Positions 50,780-63,913 of a stretch of 64,000 nucleotides of DNA are shown piece after piece (position 1 is the stretch's first letter; every line of letters begins with the position of its first letter). The DNA is taken from assembly GCA_017961325.1 (NCBI GenBank), contig JAGCXM010000011.1, positions 98,572 through 162,571 on the forward strand, written 5' to 3'. The stretch comes from a bacterium. Lineage in GTDB: Bacteria > UBP6 > UBA1177. Below the pieces are notes generated by a model. It saw only the letters and a list, made by a program, of their open reading frames with translations, was not told where the DNA came from and ran no database searches. Made by a program: the position numbers and the translations under genes.

Positions 50780-51301
50780 ATGGAAAAAAGCAAAAAACAA
50801 CAGATCATCGAGGAGATCCGTGATGCACTTTCCAAAGCTTCGTCATGCGTTGTAATTGATTTCAACGGCGTAAACATGGAGACTTTTACCCCTTTCCGTA
50901 AAGAGTGCGCGAAAGAGCAGGTCAGACTGCTTGTCGTAAAGAACACTCTTGCGAAACATGCGGTAGAAGGAACCTCGTATGAAGGCATCATTCCTTTCCT
51001 TTCGGGAATGACGGCACTCGTACTTACGATGGGAGATCAGGTCAGCGGTGCAAAAGTCGTCAAGAAAATCGCAAAGAAAGACGAACGCATCGTTGTAAAA
51101 GCCGGCGCACTGGATGGAAAAATCCTTTCGGCGAAAGAAGTGGAAGTTCTTGCAGACCTTCCGAGCAAAGAAGAGCTTCAGGCGAAGCTGCTTGCAACAA
51201 TGCTTGCTGTTCCTCAGAATTTCGTGCGGCTGCTTAACGCTGTTCCGCAGACATTCGTCCGCTTGCTTGCTGCATACAAAGACAAACTTGAACAGGCTTA
51301 G
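50780..51301 (+). CDS. rplJ: Ribosomal protein L10
   Basis: A 173-residue L10: [46 protein letters not shown] near 55, [14 protein letters not shown] and a C-terminal helix ([35 protein letters not shown]) that binds L12. ATG 50780 follows TGGAG at 50768-50772. Preceded by its own leader RNA. Confidence 0.97.
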   Translation: MEKSKKQQIIEEIRDALSKASSCVVIDFNGVNMETFTPFRKECAKEQVRLLVVKNTLAKHAVEGTSYEGIIPFLSGMTALVLTMGDQVSGAKVVKKIAKKDERIVVKAGALDGKILSAKEVEVLADLPSKEELQAKLLATMLAVPQNFVRLLNAVPQTFVRLLAAYKDKLEQA

Positions 51302-51333
51302 TATTATTAATTTTTTGTTTTATGGAGACAACA

Positions 51334-51702
51334 ATGACAAAAGAAGAAGTAAAAGAATTCATCAAAGGAATGACCGTTCTCGAACTTTCGGAACTTATTA
51401 AAGAACTCGAAGAAGAACTCGGCGTAAGCGCAGCAGCTCCTGTAGCAGTAGCAGCTGGTCCGGCAGCAGCGGCAGCAGCTCCGGCAGAAGAAAAGACCGA
51501 ATTCGACGTTATTCTTAAATCGGAAGGCGCTAACAAACTTAACGTCATCAAAGAAGTAAGAACGATCACCGGTCTCGGCCTCAAAGAAGCAAAAGACCTC
51601 GTTGAAGGTCACGGCGTTGTAAAAGAAGGTATCTCGAAGGCTGACGCAGAAGCAATTAAAGAGAAACTTGTTGCAGCTGGTGCTGAGATAGAGATTAAGT
51701 AA
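51334..51702 (+). CDS. rplL: Ribosomal protein L7/L12
   Basis: A 122-residue L7/L12: N-terminal dimerisation helices ([17 protein letters not shown]), an Ala-rich hinge, and the C-terminal domain [40 protein letters not shown]. Start ATG 51334 is chosen because TTATGGAGACAAC puts GGAG just upstream; the ATG at 51322 overlaps that site. The 148 bases before rpoB hold an attenuator. Confidence 0.97.
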   Translation: MTKEEVKEFIKGMTVLELSELIKELEEELGVSAAAPVAVAAGPAAAAAAPAEEKTEFDVILKSEGANKLNVIKEVRTITGLGLKEAKDLVEGHGVVKEGISKADAEAIKEKLVAAGAEIEIK

Positions 51703-51715
51703 GTTGTTGAAAACA

Positions 51716-51733
51716 TTCTGCATTTTTGCAGAA
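51716..51733 (+). other. Small RNA hairpin between rplL and rpoB
   Basis: Perfect stem TTCTGCA/TGCAGAA with a TTTT loop, 14 bases after the rplL stop; not followed by a U-run immediately, so possibly a processing site. Confidence 0.5.
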
Positions 51734-51750
51734 CCTATAATTTTTTTTGA

Positions 51751-51795
51751 AGGTAAGGCAGCCGTGTGCTGTCTTACCTGCTTTTTTATTTTTAG
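51751..51795 (+). terminator. rplL-rpoB attenuator
   Basis: AGGTAAGGCAGC pairs with GCTGTCTTACCT around a CGTGT loop, followed by GCTTTTTTATTTTT. It lies before rpoB with no new promoter seen, so it likely lowers rpoBC output relative to L12 by partial termination. Confidence 0.8.
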
Positions 51796-51850
51796 CTATT
51801 CGGGTTAATAAAGTGCCGGAAAAAACCAGATACCAAACAAAAGAGAGGTA

Positions 51851-54800
51851 ATGATGGGGATCCTTGGACAGCAGAATTACAGAACGAGAAAATGGTTCGG
51901 AAAGGTTGCGAAACATGTGACTGACATTCCTGATCTTCTTGAAGTTCAGAAAGCTTCTTTTCAGGAACTGCTCCAGAAAGATGTCGCTCCTTCCGACAGG
52001 GTGAAAATCGGCTTGCACAACGCATTTTTGTCGGTTTTCCCCATAACGACTTTCAATAACGCTATCGAGCTTTCGTATTTAGGCTACTCGATCGGAGAGC
52101 CGCAGTACGACGTCGACGAGTGCAAACTCAGAGGAACAACTTACGAGCTTCCTCTTAAAATCAGGGTCGCACTCGCTTCATACGACATTGACGACAACAA
52201 CCGCAGACGCCAGCTCAATTCCATCACGGAGCAGGAAATCCACTTTGGTTCGATTCCGTGCATGACTGATTGGGGAACGTTTATCATCAACGGAACGGAA
52301 AGGGTTATCGTCAATCAGCTTCACCGTTCGCCCGGAACGTTTTTCGACTGCGATAAGAACAAAACGACGAGCGGAAACGAAGTCTATGCGTCGAGACTCA
52401 TTCCTTATCACGGCTCGTGGCTTGATTTCGAATTTGACTCCAAAGGTTACCTTTACGTCAAAATCGACAGAAAGAAGAAATTTTTGGCTACTATTTTCCT
52501 GAGAGCATGGGGATACAGCAAACAGGAAATAATTTCAGCCTTTTATATACCCGAAAAAATCACGGTTCACGACGGCGTCATAGCAAAAGTCGTCAACCGC
52601 GATGACGAAAATCTTCCGAAACAGAAAGTTCCGATTGACATAGTTGCCTCCGACGGAAAGGAAATCGCGAAAGAGGGAAAAAGATTCTCCACCGGCGTTC
52701 TCAGAAAACTTGAAGCTGCCGGAATCACTGAAATAACGATTCCTTCCGAATATCTCGTCGGCAGTGTCACGGATACCAAAAAAGATAAGGAAAAAGGTGA
52801 GAAGGAATATCTTTTCTCGCAGAAACGTCTTTATGCCCCGATTTACGATCCCGAAACCGGCAAGATGATCGCAGATGTCAACGATGCAATAACTGCAACG
52901 CTGCTCAACACGATAATTGCCAAAGGAATCAAGGAGTTCTCGGTAATCTACATCGAAAACATGAACTATTCGCCTTATCTTTCAAACACACTTGCAAACG
53001 ATAAAATCGACCCTGTCAAAAAGGACAAGGATAAAGATAGTGATGAAGAAGAAACTCTCACTTCGAGAGAAAGGGCTTTGAAGGAAATTTACAGAATCAT
53101 GTATCCTTCGACCCCGTCAAACATCCAGACTGCCGAGAATTACTTCAACAATCTGTTTATGAATCCGGAGAGTTACGACCTCAGCGAAGTCGGCCGTCTG
53201 AGAATGAACTACAAATTTAAAGAGAATGTTCCGCTTTCGCAGAGACAGCTCCGCAAGGAAGACATCATGAATTCGGTAATCTGCCTTCTCGAACTTACCG
53301 ACGGACGCGGCAAAGTAGATGATATCGACCACCTGGGCAACAGAAGAGTCCGTCTTGTCGGCGAACTTCTTGAAGATGTCTTCAAGACCGGTCTGCTCAA
53401 AATGGCTCACAGCATCAAGGAAAAAATGGCGGGCAACACTATGCTGGAAAACCCGACTCCCTACGATGTAATCAGCTACAAGCAGGTTTCTGCGGTTCTG
53501 AAGGATTTCTTCGCCGGCGGTCAGCTCAGCCAGTTTATGGATCATACGAACGTTCTTTCGGAAATGACCCACAAAAGAAGACTTTCGGCACTCGGTCCCG
53601 GCGGTCTGACGCGCGATCACGCAGGATTCGATGTCCGTGACGTTCACAGAACGCACTACGGCAGAATCTGCCCCGTCGAAACTCCCGAAGGTCCGAACGT
53701 AGGTCTTATCGTTTCGCTTACGACTTTCGCGAGAATAGACAAGTTCGGCTACATCGAAACTCCGTACAGAGTTGTCAAAGACTGCAGGGTTACCGATGAA
53801 GTCGTATACATCGACGCAATCAAGGAAGAGACCGAAGTCATTATGCCGTGTTCGGTAAAACTGGATAAAAACGGTAGAATCATTGATGAAATCGTTAACG
53901 CTAGAAAAGAGGGCGAAGTCGTCAGAGTTCCGCGCGAGGAAGTCACTCTCGTCGATCTCGTTCCGGTTCAGCTTGTTTCGGTTTCGGCTGCGCTCATCCC
54001 GTTCCTTGAGCACGATGACGCAAACAGGGCTCTGATGGGTTCCAACATGCAGCGTCAGGCTGTTCCGCTCATCAGAACGGATGCTCCGCTTGTCGGAACG
54101 GGCATGGAAAAGTATGTCGCTAGAGACTCGGGCTACATACTTTTCGCACAGCGTGACGGTACGGTAGTAAAGGTCGATTCGGGCAGAATCGTCGTCAAAG
54201 TCGAAGAAGACGGCAATGTAGACGTCGATATCTACAACCTTACCAAGTTCAAACGTTCCAACCAGAACACCGCAATCAACCAGCGTCCGGTCGTTTCGGT
54301 CGGCGATTTCGTCAGAAAGGGCGACACGATTGCAGACGGTCCCGCAATCAACCGCGGCGAACTTGCACTCGGCAAAAACGTTCTCATTGCGTTCATGCCA
54401 TGGAACGGTTACAACTATGAAGACTCGGTTCTCATCAACCGCAGACTTCTGAAGGACGACTACTTCACATCGATCCACATCGAAGAATTCCTCTGCGAAG
54501 CACGTGACACGAAAAGAGGACCCGAGGAAATCACGGCAGATATTCCGAACGCATCCGATGAAATTCTGAGAAAGCTTGACGAAAGCGGTATCGTCAGAAT
54601 CGGTCAGAAGATAAAACCAGGCGATATTCTCGTCGGCAAGGTAACGCCGAAGGGCGAAACCGTTCTCACTCCCGAAGAAAAGCTGCTCCGCGCGATATTC
54701 GGCGAAAAGGCCGGCGATGTAAAGGATAATTCGCTTTACGTTCATCCGGGAACGGAAGGCATCGTCATTGACACGCGTATTTTCTCGAGAAAGGGCGTCA

Positions 54801-56086
54801 AGAAGGACAACCGCATGAAAGCACAGCTTCAGGAGCAGATGGATATCGTCAAGAGAAACCGCGACGATGAAGTCCGTATCATCGAGAAGCATACATACGA
54901 ACTTGTAAGAAAGATGTTCGAAGGGAAGAAGACCGATGCCGACCTCAAGAACGAAAAAGACGGGAAAGAGTTCGTCGTCGTCAAGAAAGGGACGGAACTC
55001 ACTCCGGAACTTCTTGCTTCGATTCCCGAAAGCATCATCGCAGCTGTCAGCGTAAAAGATAAGGAACTCCTTAAAAACGTTAAGGAACTCATTCTTAATA
55101 TGAGAAGAAAGGTCGACACGGTAAAGAAGATCTACGACAACAAAATGAAGCAGATCTCGCGCGACGACGATCTTACTCCGGGTGTTGTAAAATCGGTCAA
55201 GGTTTTCATTGCGGTCAAGAGAAAACTCTCCGTCGGCGACAAAATGTCGGGCCGTCACGGAAACAAAGGTGTCGTTTCGATGCTTCTTCCCGAAGAGGAC
55301 GTTCCCTACATGGAAGACGGCAGGACGGTAGATATCGTTCTCAACCCGCTCGGCGTTCCGAGCCGTATGAACATCGGACAGATTTTCGAAGTTCACCTTG
55401 GTCTCGGCGCAAGAAGACTCGGCGAGCAGATCAACCGCTATATGCAGGAAAATTACGGCATCGACAAGCTCAGGGCGAAACTCAAGGAGATTCTCGACCC
55501 GAGTGAAGAAGTTGCAAAGATGATTGACGAGGCAAGCGAGGACGATGTCCGCAGTTTCATCAAGTCGATGAAGGGCGGAATTTACACGGCGACTCCGGTT
55601 TTCGACGGTGCGCAGGAATCTGAAATCAGGCAGATCCTTAAAAATACCGGCGAACGGGAGAACGGAAAGATGATTCTTTTCGACGGCAGAACGGGAGAGC
55701 CTTTCGAATCCGATGTTACCGTCGGCGTCATGTACTTCCTCAAGCTTCACCACCTGGTCGACGAAAAAGTCCATGCAAGAAGCACGGGTCCGTACTCGCT
55801 CGTTTCGCAGCAGCCGCTCGGCGGAAAGGCTCAGTTCGGCGGTCAGAGACTCGGAGAAATGGAGGTCTGGGCTCTCGGCGCATACGGTGCGGCTTACTGT
55901 CTGCAGGAATTCCTCACCGTTAAATCGGATGATGTCGAGGGAAGAAAGAAGCTTTACGAAGCAATCGTCCGCGGCAAAACCAAATACGAAATGGGAACGC
56001 CGGCGTCGTTCACGGTTCTTGTAAGCGAGATGAAGAGTCTCTGCCTTGACGTGCGTGTAATTTCAAATCAAAAACAGAACAGATAG
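51851..56086 (+). CDS. rpoB: DNA-directed RNA polymerase subunit beta
   Basis: A 1411-residue beta subunit, longer than the E. coli one (1342). Conserved segments include DHIGNRRVR-like DHLGNRRVRLVGEL, the rifampicin region with QLSQFMDHTNVLSEMTHKRRLSALGPGGLTRD, EDSVLINRRLL and SVGDKMSGRHGNKGVVS. The Asp/Lys-rich insert near 390-410 (DKDKDSDEEE) is extra. Two ATGs overlap at the start (51851 and 51854); the AGAGG site fits the second better. rpoC follows after 9 bases. Confidence 0.98.
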   Translation: MMGILGQQNYRTRKWFGKVAKHVTDIPDLLEVQKASFQELLQKDVAPSDRVKIGLHNAFLSVFPITTFNNAIELSYLGYSIGEPQYDVDECKLRGTTYELPLKIRVALASYDIDDNNRRRQLNSITEQEIHFGSIPCMTDWGTFIINGTERVIVNQLHRSPGTFFDCDKNKTTSGNEVYASRLIPYHGSWLDFEFDSKGYLYVKIDRKKKFLATIFLRAWGYSKQEIISAFYIPEKITVHDGVIAKVVNRDDENLPKQKVPIDIVASDGKEIAKEGKRFSTGVLRKLEAAGITEITIPSEYLVGSVTDTKKDKEKGEKEYLFSQKRLYAPIYDPETGKMIADVNDAITATLLNTIIAKGIKEFSVIYIENMNYSPYLSNTLANDKIDPVKKDKDKDSDEEETLTSRERALKEIYRIMYPSTPSNIQTAENYFNNLFMNPESYDLSEVGRLRMNYKFKENVPLSQRQLRKEDIMNSVICLLELTDGRGKVDDIDHLGNRRVRLVGELLEDVFKTGLLKMAHSIKEKMAGNTMLENPTPYDVISYKQVSAVLKDFFAGGQLSQFMDHTNVLSEMTHKRRLSALGPGGLTRDHAGFDVRDVHRTHYGRICPVETPEGPNVGLIVSLTTFARIDKFGYIETPYRVVKDCRVTDEVVYIDAIKEETEVIMPCSVKLDKNGRIIDEIVNARKEGEVVRVPREEVTLVDLVPVQLVSVSAALIPFLEHDDANRALMGSNMQRQAVPLIRTDAPLVGTGMEKYVARDSGYILFAQRDGTVVKVDSGRIVVKVEEDGNVDVDIYNLTKFKRSNQNTAINQRPVVSVGDFVRKGDTIADGPAINRGELALGKNVLIAFMPWNGYNYEDSVLINRRLLKDDYFTSIHIEEFLCEARDTKRGPEEITADIPNASDEILRKLDESGIVRIGQKIKPGDILVGKVTPKGETVLTPEEKLLRAIFGEKAGDVKDNSLYVHPGTEGIVIDTRIFSRKGVKKDNRMKAQLQEQMDIVKRNRDDEVRIIEKHTYELVRKMFEGKKTDADLKNEKDGKEFVVVKKGTELTPELLASIPESIIAAVSVKDKELLKNVKELILNMRRKVDTVKKIYDNKMKQISRDDDLTPGVVKSVKVFIAVKRKLSVGDKMSGRHGNKGVVSMLLPEEDVPYMEDGRTVDIVLNPLGVPSRMNIGQIFEVHLGLGARRLGEQINRYMQENYGIDKLRAKLKEILDPSEEVAKMIDEASEDDVRSFIKSMKGGIYTATPVFDGAQESEIRQILKNTGERENGKMILFDGRTGEPFESDVTVGVMYFLKLHHLVDEKVHARSTGPYSLVSQQPLGGKAQFGGQRLGEMEVWALGAYGAAYCLQEFLTVKSDDVEGRKKLYEAIVRGKTKYEMGTPASFTVLVSEMKSLCLDVRVISNQKQNR

Positions 56087-56095
56087 GAGGATACC

Positions 56096-60403
<4,308 letters not shown>

Positions 60404-60430
60404 TTTCCGCCGCATTTGATTTTTTGTTAT

Positions 60431-60460
60431 AAACCCCTCTTCGGAGGGGTTTTGTTTTTT
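60431..60460 (+). terminator. Terminator of the rpoBC operon
   Basis: Stem AAACCCCTC (60431-60439), tetraloop TTCG, GAGGGGTTT (60444-60452), then TGTTTTTTT. Strong Rho-independent terminator. Confidence 0.93.
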
Positions 60461-60473
60461 TAAGATTGTTGTG

Positions 60474-61574
60474 ATGATCGAAAAAATAAAAGAAGAAATC
60501 GTCGCCTCGATGATGAAACGCGCAGTAGAACTTTCAAAAAAGGCGACCGTGAAAACCTATCCGAATCCCAAAGTCGGAGCTGTTATTTTTGATGATGAAG
60601 GCAGCATTGTTTCGGAAGGTTGGACGCAGGAATACGGTTCCGACCACGCCGAAGCCGACGCGCTCCGGAAAATCGGTTTCAAAGCTGATGGCCTCAATAT
60701 GGCTGTCACTCTTGAGCCGTGCAACCACTACGGAAAGACTCCGCCATGCGCGAAAGCTATATTCGAAGCGGGTATCAGGGCTGTTTTCGTCGCAAAAGGG
60801 GAAGAAAACTCAAAAGCCGGAGGAGGAATGGATTTTCTGAAGCAGAACGGCGTGAAAGCCCTTTTGGTAAAGGGTTTTGCGGATGAGGTCGAAGAGATAA
60901 ACCGCTTCTTTTTCAAAGGTGTCCGCACTGCTCTTCCGTGGGTGACTGCAAAAATAGCCCTCAGCAGCGACGGATTTATCACCGACAAAGTCGGCGAAAG
61001 GTGCATCATTACTGGGCTTGAGGCACAGAAGCATACTCATGTTTTGAGAAATTCCCACACGGCTATCGCAGTCGGCGCAAAAACCGTGAATATTGACGAT
61101 CCCATGCTTACAGTAAGGCTCGTAGATGGTTTTGACCCGCAGCCGGTTATTTTCAGCCGCACTTTCTCTCTGGCCCCTGATTCCAAAATAATGAAGAGAT
61201 GCCCGATAGTCTTCACAAGTGCGTCGAGTATAGGAAAAATCTATACTGCTCAGGCAGAAATCGAAATCATGCCAGAAGATTTTTCCCTGAAGGAGGCACT
61301 TTCAATACTTTACGGCAAATACAAAATCAACTCGATTCTCGTCGAAGGCGGCGCTGACCTCGTGAAAGCCTTTTTGAAAGAAACTCTGATCGATGAAATG
61401 CAGCTCATAGTTTCTCCCAAAACCTTCGGAACGGGACTTCCTCTTTTTGATGAAGAAACTAAAAGCATTTTTGAAAACTCCTTCAATCTGACTCACTCGG
61501 AAAAACTCGGCGGAGATTTATTGAAAATATACCGAGACAGCAGATCCGGCGGCTGTTCAAAGCTGTTTGCCTAA
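60474..61574 (+). CDS. ribD: Bifunctional diaminohydroxyphosphoribosylaminopyrimidine deaminase / reductase RibD
   Basis: A 366-residue RibD for riboflavin synthesis. The N-terminal deaminase has HAEADAL (zinc His and Glu) and PCNHYGKTPPC (two zinc Cys); the C-terminal reductase has ALSSDGFI, NSHTAIAVGAKTVNIDDPMLTVR and ILVEGGADLVKAF. Both domains are complete. ATG 60474 is used; GTG 60471 is in frame. It follows the terminator with no clear new promoter or FMN riboswitch in the 60-base gap. No other rib genes follow, so it stands alone. Confidence 0.94.
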   Translation: MIEKIKEEIVASMMKRAVELSKKATVKTYPNPKVGAVIFDDEGSIVSEGWTQEYGSDHAEADALRKIGFKADGLNMAVTLEPCNHYGKTPPCAKAIFEAGIRAVFVAKGEENSKAGGGMDFLKQNGVKALLVKGFADEVEEINRFFFKGVRTALPWVTAKIALSSDGFITDKVGERCIITGLEAQKHTHVLRNSHTAIAVGAKTVNIDDPMLTVRLVDGFDPQPVIFSRTFSLAPDSKIMKRCPIVFTSASSIGKIYTAQAEIEIMPEDFSLKEALSILYGKYKINSILVEGGADLVKAFLKETLIDEMQLIVSPKTFGTGLPLFDEETKSIFENSFNLTHSEKLGGDLLKIYRDSRSGGCSKLFA

Positions 61575-61656
61575 GAATTTTGTTTTTTAGACAAAAACCC
61601 ATAAAAATTTATGCAAAAATTTCTTAATAAAATCAAGTAGTTGTTAAATTTTTCGT

Positions 61657-61665
61657 GGGGGGGGG
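61657..61665 (+). repeat. Poly-G tract (9 G)
   Basis: Nine consecutive G residues in an otherwise AT-rich intergenic stretch, 97 bases upstream of the 61762 start and ten bases before the shared promoter-like element. Homopolymers of this length are prone to slippage. Confidence 0.85.
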
Positions 61666-61675
61666 TAAAATTTTT

Positions 61676-61708
61676 TTCAATAAAAATCGGATTTTTCGTA
61701 ACTAAATA
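61676..61708 (+). promoter_or_regulatory. Promoter-like element matching that of the ECF sigma operon
   Basis: TTCAATAAAAA (61676-61686), 11 bases, GTAACTAAATA (61698-61708), 54 bases upstream of the 61762 gene. Same words and nearly the same spacing as at 43867-43900. Confidence 0.45.
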
Positions 61709-61761
61709 TATGTGTTTTTTGGCGAGTGCCGTATGTTTTTTTACTTTTGATGGAGGAAATC

Positions 61762-62250
61762 ATGAAAAGATTCTGGATTTTGTCAGTTGCGGTTTTTGTT
61801 ATGTTTTTTGCCGTAAGTTGCGGTTCGGGTAGTGACAGCGAAGAAAAGAAAAACGATCCTTATGACACTGAAACTAGCGACGAAGAAAAAAACGATGAAG
61901 AAAAGTCAGATAAAGAGGTAACGGACGCGGAAGTTTCTGACACGGAAATTACCGATGTCGAAGTCACTGACGACGAAGTTCCTACGCAGTGCGAAGACGG
62001 CGAAGGAAGAAAATACAACGAAGGGGATAGAATTCCTGATGAATGCTTAGTTGCGACTTGTATGGGCGGCGATTGGGCTAAAGACGCTGTCGAATGTGCT
62101 CCGTGCGGCGCTGAAATCGGAGCAAAAATGGAGTGGACTTGCGTCGACGGCGAGACAAAAGTCGATTGGTGCGAATGTGTCGAAGATGAAGAATCGGGAT
62201 CAAAATGGAATTGTGTGGAAAGGGCTGATTTGAACTGCCCGAATGAATAA
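61762..62250 (+). CDS. Acidic Cys-rich lipoprotein
   Basis: A 162-residue lipoprotein with lipobox AVSCGSG (Cys about 20), an Asp/Glu/Thr-rich linker, then a Cys-rich segment (QCEDGEGRKYNEGDRIPDEC, CMGGDWAKDAVEC, CGAEIGAKMEWTC, CECVEDE) in which cysteines are spaced like a small disulfide-rich module. ATG 61762 follows TGGAGGAAATC; the longer frame from 61726 has no support. The next gene has almost the same ribosome-site and signal-peptide start, so the two are probably co-transcribed. Confidence 0.8.
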   Translation: MKRFWILSVAVFVMFFAVSCGSGSDSEEKKNDPYDTETSDEEKNDEEKSDKEVTDAEVSDTEITDVEVTDDEVPTQCEDGEGRKYNEGDRIPDECLVATCMGGDWAKDAVECAPCGAEIGAKMEWTCVDGETKVDWCECVEDEESGSKWNCVERADLNCPNE

Positions 62251-62269
62251 CTATTTTATGGAGGAAACC

Positions 62270-63133
62270 ATGAAAAGATTTTTTGCTTTTGCTGCAATGC
62301 TTGCAGCTTCCCCGCTTGTTTTTGCTGAAACAGAGATTGTTTCATGTGAATCGGATCTTGGAAAATGCACCTACACGCTCTCCTCGGAGTCATTCAGTCA
62401 GAAATGCGTATGCCGCGACGGCAGCGGAATCGGTGAAAACAGTGATGTGACTTCAGATTATGCTCTGCCGACAGACGACGAATGTGATGCAGAACTTGAA
62501 AAAGTCTGTAAAAACGCAGGTATCAAATGTGAAAACGAGGCCGGAACATGCACGATCAAACCGAACGGCGAATATCAGTGCAGCTGCATCGGAATTGATG
62601 ATTTGAGCAGCGGAACAGGAATTTTCGGCGAAAACGGATGCAAGGATATTCTTGAAGAAAACTGCGGAACCGAAGCGGCTACTCCAAGAACGATCTGCAC
62701 AGATTCCGGAATTTTCAATGCGTGTGTTTCCTACGCTCAGACTTTCGCAAACACGTGTTACGAACCGCTTACCGATGAAGAAATCGAAGCTCTTCTCGAT
62801 GTTCCTGCGGAAAGCGATGTAACGGCAAGAAGCATTGCTCAGTGCTGTCAGGACGAATCAATGAGAAACGAATACAAAACTTCTTTTGATTGCGTCAAAG
62901 CTGCTGAAAGCTGCGAAAACAAGGAATGCTGCAGCACCTGCAATGTCGGCGGCGAAGATTCTTCGGAAGATGGCGGAAAAGAAGATGCAGCAAACACTGA
63001 TGTAGCCGGAAACGGTTCTGCACCTGCAGAAGACACCGCTGACGGAGATTCCGCACCCGCAACCGGTTCAGAAGCTCCTGCTGAAAACAAAGAAGAAAGC
63101 AAGTCCGACGGCTGTTCGTTGCTTTTCATCTAA
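62270..63133 (+). CDS. Secreted Cys-rich protein with Gly-Cys-Ser-Leu tail
   Basis: A 287-residue exported protein with a signal peptide cleaved after about residue 19 (PLVFAETE). About 24 cysteines in the mature part suggest a disulfide-bonded fold (CKNAGIKCENEAGTCTI, CCSTCNVGG). The last 60 residues are Ala/Asp/Ser/Gly-rich, ending KSDGCSLLFI, closely like the metalloprotease tail SSSGCSLTL. TGGAGGAAACC precedes ATG 62270. Function unknown; I do not recognise a named domain. Confidence 0.8.
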   Translation: MKRFFAFAAMLAASPLVFAETEIVSCESDLGKCTYTLSSESFSQKCVCRDGSGIGENSDVTSDYALPTDDECDAELEKVCKNAGIKCENEAGTCTIKPNGEYQCSCIGIDDLSSGTGIFGENGCKDILEENCGTEAATPRTICTDSGIFNACVSYAQTFANTCYEPLTDEEIEALLDVPAESDVTARSIAQCCQDESMRNEYKTSFDCVKAAESCENKECCSTCNVGGEDSSEDGGKEDAANTDVAGNGSAPAEDTADGDSAPATGSEAPAENKEESKSDGCSLLFI

Positions 63134-63250
63134 AACTTATTTCATTCTTCAGAAATAAAAATCCTACTTGAAAAAGCATCTTGGGTGCTTATAAGAAAAA
63201 TCAGGCTTTTACAGGTGTGAAAGCCATTTAATATTTTTATGGAGGTTAAA

Positions 63251-63586
63251 ATGTTTATTTCAACTAATTGTGGTGAAGATTGTAGCGTTTGTTTTGCAAT
63301 AAAGCGCATTTCTTATAATCCATTTTCAGGCATTAAGATTTCTGGGGAAGATGCTTATTGTATACAAGTAACACCCACAGGAGATATATCAACTAATGTT
63401 AATAACGCTCTGGAATATATTGAACGTTGTGAGCTTCCGAAATGGAGTTTTTTTAAGTACAATGGAAAACCTATAGAAACTGGCACAATAAATGTTCGTG
63501 AAGACTCCGTTGATTCGGTCGTAACAGTGCAGGATTTATATCATAGGTTAAAACGAGATTTGTTTTCAGAAAGCAGTAATGGATAA
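63251..63586 (+). CDS. Hypothetical 111-residue protein
   Basis: A soluble protein with no signal peptide or membrane helix. It begins MFISTNCGEDCSVCFAIKR, whose clustered Cys may bind metal. GGAGGTTAAA precedes ATG 63251. The gene is more AT-rich than its left neighbours and lies next to an insertion sequence, so recent acquisition is possible. No family recognised. Confidence 0.6.
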   Translation: MFISTNCGEDCSVCFAIKRISYNPFSGIKISGEDAYCIQVTPTGDISTNVNNALEYIERCELPKWSFFKYNGKPIETGTINVREDSVDSVVTVQDLYHRLKRDLFSESSNG

Positions 63587-63913
63587 TTTCGTAAATATTA
63601 TATATTCATTAAGCAAGTTCACAAACAATATCTAATAAATAATCAGAGAATAATTCATAAATAACGAAGGAATAAACAGGCTGTTTTCACGCTGTCTTGC
63701 AGACTGCACTGTCGTTTCGGTTTTTTCAGATGCGGAAATTATTCCCGGATCTGAAAAGAACTGCCTCCGGTTTTTTCTATCCGGAAGAATCCGGACTAAA
63801 AAAACTCTTTCGGCACCGTTCCAGACGGCTAACAGATTCAGGGCGTTCCGACGCCACCCGGTTAAGTCAAGTTTTTTCTGTAAATTCCGAGCCTCCATTT
63901 CAGCAACGCTCTC
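63587..63913. other. Intergenic stretch next to insertion sequence
   Basis: About 327 bases. Short open frames exist on both strands (for example 63632-63898 minus) but lack ribosome sites or family likeness. The part nearest the transposase (63861-63890, TTAAGTCAAGTTTTTTCTG) may be the terminal inverted repeat of the element. Confidence 0.5.

Noticed and set aside
53117..55774. An 885-codon open frame on the minus strand opposite rpoB
   Set aside because: Composition is that of an antisense shadow of the strongly biased rpoB codons; no ribosome site and no family likeness.
60404..60473. FMN riboswitch before ribD
   Set aside because: The 70-base gap is taken up by the rpoC terminator, with no room or motifs for an RFN element.
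63632..63898. An 88-codon minus-strand frame and an overlapping 75-codon plus-strand frame
   Set aside because: Neither has a ribosome site or homology; they lie across the likely terminal repeat of the IS element.
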